Assembly (NCBI RefSeq): GCF_016522505.1
Contig: NZ_JAEHOH010000001.1
Span: 1-64,000, forward strand
DNA length: 64,000 nucleotides
Source: Leucobacter chromiisoli
GTDB lineage: Bacteria; Actinomycetota; Actinomycetes; Actinomycetales; Microbacteriaceae
Reading direction: 5' to 3'
Shown here piece after piece: positions 39,762 to 48,439 of the stretch. Below the pieces are notes generated by a model. That model was given only the letters and a program-made list of their open reading frames with translations. It was not told where the DNA came from and made no database searches. The position numbers and the translations under genes are program-made. The first letter of the stretch is position 1; the number at the start of each line of letters is the position of its first letter.

Positions 39762-41773
39762 GCGCGACGACGAGCCGCCTGCGCGGCCGCCGGCCGGTGA
39801 CCTGGCGCACCGTGATCGGTCTCGTACTGGTGCCGCTGACGGTGGCGGGCGTGCTGCTGTGGGGGCTGTGGAATCCGCAGGAGCGCCTCGAGGGCGTCAC
39901 CGCGGCCGTCGTCAACCTCGACGAGCCGGCCGAGATCGACGGCCAGACCGTGCCGCTCGGGCGGGTGCTCGCGGGCGAGCTGATCGGGGGCGACGCCGAT
40001 CAGAACTTCACCTGGGTGCTCACCGACGAGGACGACGCCTCCGAGGGGCTCGAAGACGGGCGCTACGCCACGGTCGTCACGATCCCCGAGAACTTCTCGA
40101 GCGCCGCGACCTCGCTGCAGGAGGGACCCGACGCCGCTGAGACGGCGACGATCGACATCGACACCTCCGACCGGGGGCGCCTGCTCGACTCGGCGCTCTC
40201 GAACATCGTCACCCAGACCGCCACCGGGGTGCTCAACCAGCAGCTCGGCGCGCAGTTCGTCGGCAACGTGTTCGTCGGCATGACCGAGCTGCACGGCGGC
40301 GTCGGCGATGCGGCCGACGGCGCCGCGGAGCTCGCGGACGGCGGATCCCAGCTCGCCGACGGCGCCGGAGAGCTCGCCGACGGCGCCGGCCAGCTGGCCG
40401 AGGGCACCGCGCAGCTCTCGGCGGGCGCCGCCGAGCTGTCGAGCGGCACGGGGCAGCTCGCGAGCGGCGTGGGCGAGTACGTCGGCGGCGCCGCGCAGCT
40501 CGCGCAGTCCTACCGACCGCTCGCGGAGGGGACGACCGCCGCGGTGTCGCAGCTGCAGGCGATCGTCGGTGCGCTCGCGCAGCTGGAGGGCGCGACGGCG
40601 GGGCCGCAGGCTCAGCTCGCCGAGGGGCTGACGGCGGCGGGCGCCGGCGCTCAGGGGCTCGGCGAGGACGCGGGCGCGCTCTACGCCGAGTGCCTCGCCT
40701 CGGGCGCCACGCAGGAGTTCTGCGACGGCATGCTCGGCACGCTGTCGAACCGGGCCGCCCAGATCGGCGGGGGCGTGCAGACCGCGTCCGACGGCGCCAC
40801 CGGCCTCGGGAACGCGATGTCGGGCCTCGAGGGATCGCTCGGCGGGGGCTCGGGATCGGGCGGCGACCCGGCCACCCAGCTCGACCAGCTGATCGCCGGC
40901 ACCGAGCAGTTCCGCGCGGGCCTCGAGACGTTCGCCGCGCAGGGATCGCAGCTCGCCTCGGGGGCGTCGCAGCTGTCGACGGGCGCCTCCCAGCTCGCAG
41001 CGGGCACGGGCGAGCTCGCCGCCCAGACTCCGCAGCTCGCCGACGGCGCCGCGCAGCTGGCCGATGGCACCCGGCAGTCCGCCGACGGCGCCGATCAGCT
41101 GGCGCAGGGGCTGCGCACCGCCGCGGACGAGATCCCGAACTACTCCGAGGCCGAGCGCGAGCGCGTCTCCGACACCGCCGTGCGGCCCGTCGAGGCGACC
41201 GGGGCGAGCGACGAGCTGTTCAACGCGTCGGGCGTGCCCCTGTTCGCGGGCATCGCGCTCTGGGCCGGTGCGCTCGCGGCGTTCCTCGTGCTCGCGCCGC
41301 TGTGGCGGCGCACGCGGGACGCGGCGCGCGGTGTGCTCGCCATCACCCTGCGCAGCTCCCTGCCCGCTCTCGGACTCGGAGCGGCCCAGGGCGCCATCGC
41401 GGGGGTCGTGCTGCCCGTCGCCCTCGGCTACGACGCGGCGCAGGGGCTCGGGTTCTTCGGCCTCGCGCTGATGGCGGGGATCGCCTTCGCGCTCGTCGCG
41501 CAGGGACTCTCCGCGCTGCTCGGCGGCCTCGGCAGGTTCGTCGCCTTCGCGCTGCTCATCGTGTCCTTCGCGGTCGGCATCGTCGCGACCGTGCCCGGGC
41601 CGCTGCAGGCGATCAGCGACGCCAGCCCGATCGGCGCAGCCTTCGCCGGCTTCCAGGCCGTCGCGACCGGTGCCGGGGGCGGGGGAGGGAGTGCCCTGCT
41701 GCTGGCGCTCTGGGGCCTCGGCGGGGTCGTGCTCACGGGCCTGGCGGTGATGCGGGCGCGGCGGGTGCGGTGA
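39758..41773 (+). CDS. YhgE/Pip-domain ABC-2-like membrane protein
   Basis: A 671-residue protein: one N-terminal helix (about 18-38), a long extracytoplasmic region, and about five C-terminal helices (about 490-665). The extracytoplasmic part has runs of a heptad-like repeat (LADGAGELADGAGQLAEGTA, residues about 180-240 and 395-450), typical of YhgE/Pip proteins and likely coiled-coil. ATGA overlap with the MMPL gene suggests a joint complex. Homologues serve in phage infection or type VII secretion; here export is more likely. The 3' end overlaps the convergent SDR by 41 bases. Confidence 0.85.
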   Translation: MSATTSRLRGRRPVTWRTVIGLVLVPLTVAGVLLWGLWNPQERLEGVTAAVVNLDEPAEIDGQTVPLGRVLAGELIGGDADQNFTWVLTDEDDASEGLEDGRYATVVTIPENFSSAATSLQEGPDAAETATIDIDTSDRGRLLDSALSNIVTQTATGVLNQQLGAQFVGNVFVGMTELHGGVGDAADGAAELADGGSQLADGAGELADGAGQLAEGTAQLSAGAAELSSGTGQLASGVGEYVGGAAQLAQSYRPLAEGTTAAVSQLQAIVGALAQLEGATAGPQAQLAEGLTAAGAGAQGLGEDAGALYAECLASGATQEFCDGMLGTLSNRAAQIGGGVQTASDGATGLGNAMSGLEGSLGGGSGSGGDPATQLDQLIAGTEQFRAGLETFAAQGSQLASGASQLSTGASQLAAGTGELAAQTPQLADGAAQLADGTRQSADGADQLAQGLRTAADEIPNYSEAERERVSDTAVRPVEATGASDELFNASGVPLFAGIALWAGALAAFLVLAPLWRRTRDAARGVLAITLRSSLPALGLGAAQGAIAGVVLPVALGYDAAQGLGFFGLALMAGIAFALVAQGLSALLGGLGRFVAFALLIVSFAVGIVATVPGPLQAISDASPIGAAFAGFQAVATGAGGGGGSALLLALWGLGGVVLTGLAVMRARRVR

Positions 41774-42494
41774 CGAAGGAGATGGACGCGCCGCCGTCGA
41801 TCTTGAGGTCGAGGCCGTTCACGTGCGAGGAGCGGTCGCTCGCCAGGAAGACGATGGCCTCCGCGACCTCCTCGGCGTGCGTGAAGCGCCCGGTGGGCAC
41901 GAAGTCGAGCCTCCGTCTGCGGCCCTCCTCGTCGACGAGCTCGGTGAAGAGCGGGGTCTCCACGGGGCCGGGCGACACCGTGTTCGCCCGCAGCCCCTGC
42001 TTCGCGAACTCGACCGCGATGTCCGCGGTGAGGGCGAGCACGCCGCCCTTCGTCGCCGAGTAGGCGATGCCCGGCACGGCCGAGCCGAGCGACCCGAGCA
42101 TCGAGGCCGTGTTCACGAGGGAACCGCCCCCTCCCCGCAGCATGAGCGGGATCCCGTGCTTGTTGACGAGGAACATCGACGTCAGGTTCGCGCGCACCGT
42201 CATCTCCCACGCGGAGAGGTCGGTGCTGATCACGCTGCCGTCCTCGGCCGGGGCGATCCCCGCGTTGCTGCACAGCACGTCGAGGCGCCCGAACTCGGCA
42301 TCCACGCGCGCGAATGCGGCGGCGACCGCCTCCTCGTCGCTCAGCTCCGCGACGATGAAGCGGTCGCACGCGTGCGGGGCGTCGCGACGGTCCATCCCGA
42401 CGACGACGGCCCCCTCGCGGCGCAGGGCTTCGGCGGTGGCCCGGCCGATGAGGCCCGCGGCCCCGGTGACGACGGCGATCTTGTTCTCCAGCAC
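41733..42494 (-). CDS. Short-chain dehydrogenase (possible cis-diol or alcohol dehydrogenase of the catabolic cluster)
   Basis: A 253-residue SDR: cofactor site VTGAAGLIGRA (9-19), NAGIAPAEDG, catalytic Tyr-Lys in YSATKGG, C-terminal SSHVNGLDLKIDGGASISFV. GTG 42494 has GGGAG upstream. It diverges from the ABC importer, sharing a 241-base control region with the TGTGC-N4-GCACA operator, so it probably belongs to the catabolic regulon. A role in oxidising the product of the Rieske oxygenase is inference. Confidence 0.83.
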   Translation of the reverse strand: MLENKIAVVTGAAGLIGRATAEALRREGAVVVGMDRRDAPHACDRFIVAELSDEEAVAAAFARVDAEFGRLDVLCSNAGIAPAEDGSVISTDLSAWEMTVRANLTSMFLVNKHGIPLMLRGGGGSLVNTASMLGSLGSAVPGIAYSATKGGVLALTADIAVEFAKQGLRANTVSPGPVETPLFTELVDEEGRRRRLDFVPTGRFTHAEEVAEAIVFLASDRSSHVNGLDLKIDGGASISFVTAPAAPASPPGP

Positions 42495-42599
42495 GGCGGC
42501 TCCCTTCGCCCGGGATCCTGGCGTCCCGAGATGCTCCGACCGTAACCGCCGCCGGATGGTGCGCGAACTGTTCGCCGCGACTACTGCCGAGCGCGACTC

Positions 42600-42616
42600 T
42601 TGTGCCGTCGCACATA
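42600..42616. promoter_or_regulatory. Catabolic-cluster operator, copy 1
   Basis: TTGTGCCGTCGCACATA, inverted repeat TGTGC-CGTC-GCACA, between the SDR and the ABC importer genes. The 17-mer recurs at 54857-54873 with three changes, all in the centre; a one-mismatch palindrome is at 48344-48357. Confidence 0.7.
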
Positions 42617-42735
42617 GATGGGGTGTCGGCGTACGCAACAGGCTTGTGAGAGCTCGCGATACCAACGGAGGTGCTGCGAGTCCCGCAATTCTGACACACG
42701 CAACACGTGCCTGCTAGTCGCGATGGAGGACAGGA

Positions 42736-44328
42736 ATGGCAACGAAACAACTACGAAGGGCAGGGGCGGTCGCGCTCGCGCTCGGAACGGCGACCGCGCT
42801 CGCCGCCTGCTCCGGCCAGGTCTCCGTGGGCGAGGGCGGCGACGCCGACGCGACCCTCATCTACGACCTCGGCCTCGAGATGACGACGCTCGACCCCGCG
42901 AGCACCTTCGACGTGTCGGCGTCGACCGTCAACTCGCAGATCTACGAGCAGCTCGTCGACTACGACCCCGAGAGCGGGGAGATCGTCGGAGAGCTCGCGG
43001 ACTCCTGGGAGATGAACGACGACGCCACCGAGTACCGCTTCACCCTGCGCGACGACGTCACCTTCGAGAGCGGCGGCACGCTCGGCTCGAAGGACGTCGT
43101 CTTCGCCCTGGACCGCCTGAAGAACCTCCAGGGCCCGCCCGCCTACCTGATGGACGGGCTGACCGTCACCGCCGACGGCGACGAGGTCGTCGTGATCTCC
43201 AGCGAGGTGCCGAAGCCCGAGCTCCCCGCGATGCTCGCGAACGAGAACTTCTCGGTCTACGACTCGGAGGCGGTGCAGGAGCACGGCGCGGTCTCCGACG
43301 AGACGGCGGCGACCGCGGACGAGGCCGGCGACATCTTCTTCAGCGAGTCCTTCGGCTCGGGGCCCTACTCGCTCGCCGGGTACGAGCCCAACGCGCAGGT
43401 CGAGCTCGCCGCGAGCGAGAACTGGCGCGGCGACGCGCCCGACTTCTCGAAGGTGCTGGTCCGCAACTCCCGCAGCATCCAGCAGCAGATCCTGAACATC
43501 CAGAACGGCGGATCGGATCTGACGAACTCGCTGTCGTCGCCGCAGGTCTCCGAGCTGGACGAGAGCAAGGTGAACGTGGTCAGCCAGCCCCTGCCGCAGG
43601 TGATCTACCTGGCGCTGACGAACTCGGGCGGGCCGACGGTCAACGACGACTTCCGCAAGGCGGTCGCCCTCGGCCTCGACTACGACGGCCTCCTCGAGAT
43701 GGCGGGCGACGGCGCGCGTCAGGCCACCGGTGTGATCCCGACGGTGCTCGAGGGCTCGATCCCCGAGGGCGAGGGCCTCACGCGCGACGTCGAAGCGGCG
43801 AAGGCCGCGCTCGCCGCCAGCGGCGTGGGCGACCAGACGCTCTCCATCTCCTTCGGCAGCGACTACGCGGTCGGCGGGCAGGACATGGGGCTCTTCGCCC
43901 AGAAGATCCAGTCCGACCTAGAGGAGATCGGCATGAACGTCGAACTGGACGGCGCCCCCACCCAGGTCTCGCGCACCGCGAACCAGGAGGGCAAGGTGCA
44001 GGCCGCGCTCTGGCCCTTCCCGCCGGACTACGCCGACGCCAGCCAGTTCCTCATCCACAGCCCGGGCGGTCTGCTCGCGGAGCGCGCGCACTGGAGCGCG
44101 GACCAGGCGCCCGACATCGCGGCGCTCGCCGACACGGCGCAGCGGGTGGTCGACCGCGACGAGCGCGCCGAGGCGTACGAGACCTGGGCGCGGGCGATCC
44201 GCGACACGAACCGCTTCATCGCGGTCGTCGAGGTGCCGCAGAACCTCGTGTCCTCGAAGCGGGTGGGCAACCTGAACATGGACGTGACCGGTCAGACCTC
44301 GCTGGACACGCTGACGCTCGAGCAGTAG
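42736..44328 (+). CDS. ABC importer substrate-binding lipoprotein (SBP_bac_5 family)
   Basis: A 530-residue receptor of the oligopeptide/nickel/opine class. Signal peptide with lipobox ALAAC (Cys25), then DLGLEMTTLDPASTFDVSAS and the conserved LADSWEMNDDATEYRFTLRDDVTFESG segment near residue 90. Start with GGAGGACAGG. First gene of a five-gene importer operon. Ligand could be a peptide, opine or amide-linked organic acid; not decided by sequence. Confidence 0.92.
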   Translation: MATKQLRRAGAVALALGTATALAACSGQVSVGEGGDADATLIYDLGLEMTTLDPASTFDVSASTVNSQIYEQLVDYDPESGEIVGELADSWEMNDDATEYRFTLRDDVTFESGGTLGSKDVVFALDRLKNLQGPPAYLMDGLTVTADGDEVVVISSEVPKPELPAMLANENFSVYDSEAVQEHGAVSDETAATADEAGDIFFSESFGSGPYSLAGYEPNAQVELAASENWRGDAPDFSKVLVRNSRSIQQQILNIQNGGSDLTNSLSSPQVSELDESKVNVVSQPLPQVIYLALTNSGGPTVNDDFRKAVALGLDYDGLLEMAGDGARQATGVIPTVLEGSIPEGEGLTRDVEAAKAALAASGVGDQTLSISFGSDYAVGGQDMGLFAQKIQSDLEEIGMNVELDGAPTQVSRTANQEGKVQAALWPFPPDYADASQFLIHSPGGLLAERAHWSADQAPDIAALADTAQRVVDRDERAEAYETWARAIRDTNRFIAVVEVPQNLVSSKRVGNLNMDVTGQTSLDTLTLEQ

Positions 44329-44340
44329 GCGGGAACCATC

Positions 44341-45423
44341 GTGACAGTGTCAGTCGGCACCGCGGCCGGGGCGGCCGGAGCCAGAGTGCTCCGGTTGTCC
44401 CGGCACCCCGTCCTCTCCTACACCCTGCGCCGTCTCGGCCTGACCCTGTTCCTCGCGTTCGGGGTGACGGTCGTCACGTTCGTGCTCACCACGCTCGTGC
44501 CGATCGACCCGGCCGTCGCCGCCCTCGGCGAGCGGGCGGCGGCGGATCCCGACATCGTCGCCGCCTACCGGGAGAAGTACGGCCTCGACAAGCCGCTCAT
44601 CGTGCAGTACTGGGTGTACGTCACGGGGCTGATCCAGGGCGACTGGGGCATGTCCCAGCAGACGCAGCGGCCCGTGCTCCAGGACCTCATGAGCTACGCG
44701 CCCGCGACCCTCGAGCTCGTCTTCGCGACGATCGTGCTCGCGGTGGTCACCGGGGTGCTGGTGGGGCTGGCGGCCGCGCTCTACCGCAACAGGTTCCCCG
44801 ACCACTTCGCCAGGGTCCTCGCCCTGCTCGGGGTGAGCACGCCGATCTTCTGGTTCGGCATCGTGATGACGATGATCTTCTTCGCCCAGCTCGGCTGGCT
44901 CCCGAGCGGCGGCCGGGTCGACCCGGGCCTCCCGAAGATCCAGGGCGGCACGGGCTTCATGCTCGTCGACGCCGTGCTCGCGGGGCAGCCCGCGATCTTC
45001 TGGTCGGCGGTGCGGCACCTGATCCTCCCCTCGATCGTGCTGGGCCTCAGCACGCTGGGGCTCATCATCAGGATCACCCGCGCCTCCGTGCTCGAGGTGC
45101 TCGGCAACGACTACGTGCGGGCGGGGCGCGCCAAGGGGCTCGGCCGCGGCACCGTCGTGAGCCGTTACGTGCTGCGCGCGGCGTCGGGGTCGATCCTGAC
45201 GGTCACCGGCGTCGCCTTCGGCGGCCTGCTCGCGGGCACCGTGCTCATCGAGACGGTCTTCAACTGGCCGGGTCTGGGGCTCTACGCCTACCGCTCGGCC
45301 ACGACGGCGGACCTGAACGCGATCATGGGCGTCACGCTGTTCGTCTCGACCGCCTACATCCTCGTCAACCTGATCGTCGACCTGTGCTACATGGTCCTGG
45401 ATCCGAGAGTGAGGCTCACATGA
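44341..45423 (+). CDS. ABC importer permease, DppB/OppB type
   Basis: A 360-residue permease with six helices. Starts with a 30-residue cytoplasmic segment and LRRLGLTLFLAFGVTVVTFVLTTLVPIDP, the hallmark of DppB proteins; YGLDKPLIVQYWVYVTGLIQGDWGMS follows, and the EAA loop is RAGRAKGLGRGTVVSRYVLR. GTG start 12 bases after the receptor gene. Forms the channel with the following permease. Confidence 0.93.
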   Translation: MTVSVGTAAGAAGARVLRLSRHPVLSYTLRRLGLTLFLAFGVTVVTFVLTTLVPIDPAVAALGERAAADPDIVAAYREKYGLDKPLIVQYWVYVTGLIQGDWGMSQQTQRPVLQDLMSYAPATLELVFATIVLAVVTGVLVGLAAALYRNRFPDHFARVLALLGVSTPIFWFGIVMTMIFFAQLGWLPSGGRVDPGLPKIQGGTGFMLVDAVLAGQPAIFWSAVRHLILPSIVLGLSTLGLIIRITRASVLEVLGNDYVRAGRAKGLGRGTVVSRYVLRAASGSILTVTGVAFGGLLAGTVLIETVFNWPGLGLYAYRSATTADLNAIMGVTLFVSTAYILVNLIVDLCYMVLDPRVRLT

Positions 45424-46364
45424 GCACCCAGCCGGAGGTCTCCGTCCCGCAGACCACCACCTCGATCCCCGCGGCCGTCGAACGCCGGCGCATGAAGGCC
45501 GCGGCCACCGGGGGCGCCGTGAAGCGCGTGGTGCGGATGCCGCTCTTCGCGATCAGCCTCGGCATCGTGCTGGTGTGGGTGATCGTCATCGTCTTCGCGG
45601 ACCAGATCGCGCCCTACGGCGCCGCGGCCCAGATCGCCGCACCGCTCGCTCCCCCGTCTCCCGAGCACCTGTTCGGCACCGACGAGCTCGGGCGCGACGT
45701 GTTCAGCCGCGTGGTCCACGGCGCCAGGATCTCGCTGGTCTTCGCCGTGATCCTCGTGATCGCCGCCATGCTCATCGGCACGCTCATCGGCCTCGTGTCG
45801 GGGTTCTTCGGCGGGTGGATCGACGAGGCGCTGATGCGGCTCGTGGATCTCTTCTTCGCCTTCCCCGTCGTGATCCTCGCGATGGCGGTCGCCGCCGCGC
45901 TCGGTGCGAGCGTGCAGAACGCCGTGCTCGCCGGCATCGTCGTGAGCTGGCCCATCTACGCGAGAACCGTGCGCGGGCTCGTGGTCGGCTACCGCGACGC
46001 GGAGTTCGTGATCTCGAGCCGGCTGGCCGGCATCGGGTCGGGCCGCTCGATCGCGGTCGACCTGCTGCCGAGCATCGCGGGGCCGACGCTGGTGCTGGCG
46101 ACGCAGGACATCGGCACGGCGATCCTGCTGCTCGCGAGCCTCTCGTTCCTCGGCGTGGGCGCCCAGCCGCCGATGCCGGAGTGGGGAGCGATGATCTCGG
46201 CGGGAGTGACCCACTTCAACGCCTGGTGGATCGCGGTGTTCCCGGGTCTCGCCATCGTCACGGTCGCGCTCGCCTTCAACCTGCTGGGCGACGGTCTGCG
46301 CGACATGCTCGACCCGAAGATGAAGCGCTCGGTGCCGCGGCCCTCACAGAGGAGGAAGAAATGA
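45420..46364 (+). CDS. ABC importer permease, DppC/OppC type
   Basis: A 314-residue permease, ATGA-coupled to the previous gene. After a 40-residue cytoplasmic N-terminus there are six helices; HLFGTDELGRDVFSRVVHGARISL is the DppC signature and GDGLRDMLDPKMKRS the typical end. Second channel subunit of the importer. Confidence 0.93.
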   Translation: MSTQPEVSVPQTTTSIPAAVERRRMKAAATGGAVKRVVRMPLFAISLGIVLVWVIVIVFADQIAPYGAAAQIAAPLAPPSPEHLFGTDELGRDVFSRVVHGARISLVFAVILVIAAMLIGTLIGLVSGFFGGWIDEALMRLVDLFFAFPVVILAMAVAAALGASVQNAVLAGIVVSWPIYARTVRGLVVGYRDAEFVISSRLAGIGSGRSIAVDLLPSIAGPTLVLATQDIGTAILLLASLSFLGVGAQPPMPEWGAMISAGVTHFNAWWIAVFPGLAIVTVALAFNLLGDGLRDMLDPKMKRSVPRPSQRRKK

Positions 46365-47329
46365 GCCTGCTCGCAGTCGAAGACCTCAGCATCTCGCTGC
46401 CGATCGGCGGGCGGATGGTGCCGATCGTCGAGGGGATCGACCTCTCGCTCGAGCGGGGCGAGGTGCTCGGCATCGCCGGCGAGAGCGGCAGCGGGAAGAC
46501 GCTGTCGGCGATGGCCGTCATGGGTCTGCTGCCGAAGGAGGCCGAGGTCGCCGGCTCGATCCGCTTCGAGGGCCGCGAGCTGACGACGCTCGGAGAGCGC
46601 GAGTTCGGGCGGATCCGCGGCAACGACATCGCGATGGTGTTCCAGGATCCGCTGAGCAGCCTGCACCCGATGCTGACCGTCGAGGGGCAGCTCACCGATC
46701 ACCTGCGGAAGCACCGCGGCCTGAACCGCCGGGCCGCCCGCGCCCGCGCGACCGAGCTGCTGGAGCTCGTGCGCCTGCCGAATCCGGCGAAGACGCTCCG
46801 CGCCTACCCGCATCAGCTCTCGGGCGGTATGCGGCAGCGCGTCGCCATCGCCACGGCGCTCGCCTGCGAGCCGTCGCTGCTCATCGCGGACGAGCCGACG
46901 ACGGCGCTCGACGTCACGGTGCAGGCGGGCATCATCGAGCTGCTGCTGCGCCTCACGGGGGAGATGGACATCGGGGTGATGATCGTCACCCACGACCTCG
47001 GCGTGCTGTCGAGCATCGCCGACCGGCTCGCCGTGTTCTACGCCGGGCAGATCGTCGAGACCGCCGCAGCGTCCACCGTGTTCCGCGAGCCCACGCACCC
47101 CTACACCGAGGCGCTGCTCGCGGCCGTGCCCCACCGGGACGACGACGGCGACGTCGTGCTGCAGCCGATGCGCGGCGCTCCGCCCGGGGCGGGGGAGTGG
47201 GCCGAGGGCTGCCGCTTCAACCCGCGCTGCGGCTACGTCGAGCCGGTGTGCCGGGTGCGCGCGCCGCAGCTCCTGGAGTTCGTCCCGGGCCATAGTGCGG
47301 CCTGCCACGTGAAGGGAATCGCATCATGA
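46361..47329 (+). CDS. ABC importer ATPase, DppD/OppD type
   Basis: A 322-residue ATPase: Walker A GESGSGKT (near 41-48), signature LSGGMRQRVAIATAL, Walker B LLIADEPTTALD, H-loop MIVTHDLGV, and the C-terminal oligopeptide-transporter domain with cysteine motif CRFNPRCGYVEPVCRVRAP, which binds a 4Fe-4S cluster in some homologues. ATGA-coupled to the permease with GGAGG upstream. Confidence 0.93.
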   Translation: MSLLAVEDLSISLPIGGRMVPIVEGIDLSLERGEVLGIAGESGSGKTLSAMAVMGLLPKEAEVAGSIRFEGRELTTLGEREFGRIRGNDIAMVFQDPLSSLHPMLTVEGQLTDHLRKHRGLNRRAARARATELLELVRLPNPAKTLRAYPHQLSGGMRQRVAIATALACEPSLLIADEPTTALDVTVQAGIIELLLRLTGEMDIGVMIVTHDLGVLSSIADRLAVFYAGQIVETAAASTVFREPTHPYTEALLAAVPHRDDDGDVVLQPMRGAPPGAGEWAEGCRFNPRCGYVEPVCRVRAPQLLEFVPGHSAACHVKGIAS

Positions 47330-48330
47330 GCGCAGCGCTGCTCAGCGTGAACGACGTCTCGATCGAGTACAAGCGGGGCGACCGCATGGTGATCAAGGCG
47401 GTGAACGGCGTCAGCTTCGAGCTCGGCCGGGGGGAGATCCTCGGCGTGGTCGGCGAGAGCGGATGCGGCAAGTCCACGCTGGCGAAGGGGATCATGGGCC
47501 TCGTCCCGCTGGCGGCCGGATCGATCGAGTTCGACGGCGAGCCGGTGCGGCCGCTCGGCCGCCGCAGGCGCGACGAGGCGCAGCTGCCCGTGCAGATGAT
47601 CTTCCAGGATTCGGCGGCGGCGCTGAATCCCCGGCGCACCATCGGGGCCCAGATCTCCGAGGTGGTCTCGCTGCGGGTGAAGCAGCGGGGCGAGCAGGGC
47701 GTCAACTCGGTGAACGAGGTCGCCGACGTGCTGCGCAAGGTGGGTCTTCCGCCGTCGGCCGCGATGAAGTACAGCCACGAGTTCTCGGGAGGTCAGCGGC
47801 AGCGCATCGCCCTCGCGCGGGCGCTCGCCTCGAAGCCGAAGGTGATCGTCGCTGACGAGCCGATCTCGGCGCTCGACGCCTCGGCCCAGGCGTATGCCGC
47901 GCGGCTGCTGGTGGAGGTCTGCCGGGAGGAGGGCATCGCCCTCGTGTTCATCTCGCACGACCTCGCCGTGGTGCGGGCGATAGCCGACCGCGTCGTGGTG
48001 ATGTACCTGGGCCGGGTCGCCGAGACGGGGCCCACGCGCGACGTGTGGCGGGATCCGAAGCATCCCTACGCCCAGGCGCTCATCGGCGCGATCCCCGTGC
48101 CCGACGGCTCCGGGCGGCGCCCGCAGACGCTGGTGGGGGAGGTGCCTGATCCCGCGAACGCGCCCACGGGCTGCGTCTTCCACCCCCGCTGCCCCCATCG
48201 CTTCGAGGGCTGCGACACCGAGGTGCCGGAGCTCGTGCGCTTCGACGGCGCGCGCGCCGCCGCCTGCCGCCTGCTCGACCCCGAGGCGGTCGGAGCCCGG
48301 ACCGCGGTCGACTATGCGCGGGCACAGTGA
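47326..48330 (+). CDS. ABC importer ATPase, DppF/OppF type
   Basis: A 334-residue ATPase: Walker A GESGCGKST, Q-loop MIFQDSAAALNPRRTI, signature FSGGQRQRIALARAL, Walker B VIVADEPISALDAS, H-loop FISHDLAV, and C-terminal CVFHPRCPHRFEGCD cysteine motif. ATGA-coupled to the other ATPase. Last gene of the importer operon. Confidence 0.93.
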   Translation: MSAALLSVNDVSIEYKRGDRMVIKAVNGVSFELGRGEILGVVGESGCGKSTLAKGIMGLVPLAAGSIEFDGEPVRPLGRRRRDEAQLPVQMIFQDSAAALNPRRTIGAQISEVVSLRVKQRGEQGVNSVNEVADVLRKVGLPPSAAMKYSHEFSGGQRQRIALARALASKPKVIVADEPISALDASAQAYAARLLVEVCREEGIALVFISHDLAVVRAIADRVVVMYLGRVAETGPTRDVWRDPKHPYAQALIGAIPVPDGSGRRPQTLVGEVPDPANAPTGCVFHPRCPHRFEGCDTEVPELVRFDGARAAACRLLDPEAVGARTAVDYARAQ

Positions 48331-48342
48331 GGGTCGCACTTG

Positions 48343-48358
48343 CTGTGCGGCGGAACAT
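48343..48358. promoter_or_regulatory. Catabolic-cluster operator, copy 2 (one mismatch)
   Basis: CTGTGCGGCGGAACAT: TGTGC, four bases, GAACA instead of GCACA. It lies 82 bases before the Rieske oxygenase ATG, in the only long gap between importer and oxygenase genes. A further short inverted repeat TACC-GTTT-GGTA is at 48381-48392. Confidence 0.5.
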
Positions 48359-48439
48359 GTAGGACGGACCGGCCGATCAATACCGTTTGGTAATGAGCCG
48401 CTGTGAGCGCACTTCGCGCAGACTATCGAGGAGGATGCA

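Noticed and set aside
48381-48392. TACC-GTTT-GGTA as the main operator of the Rieske operon
   Set aside because: Only four-base arms and no copy at the other units of the cluster; the TGTGC-type site is better supported.
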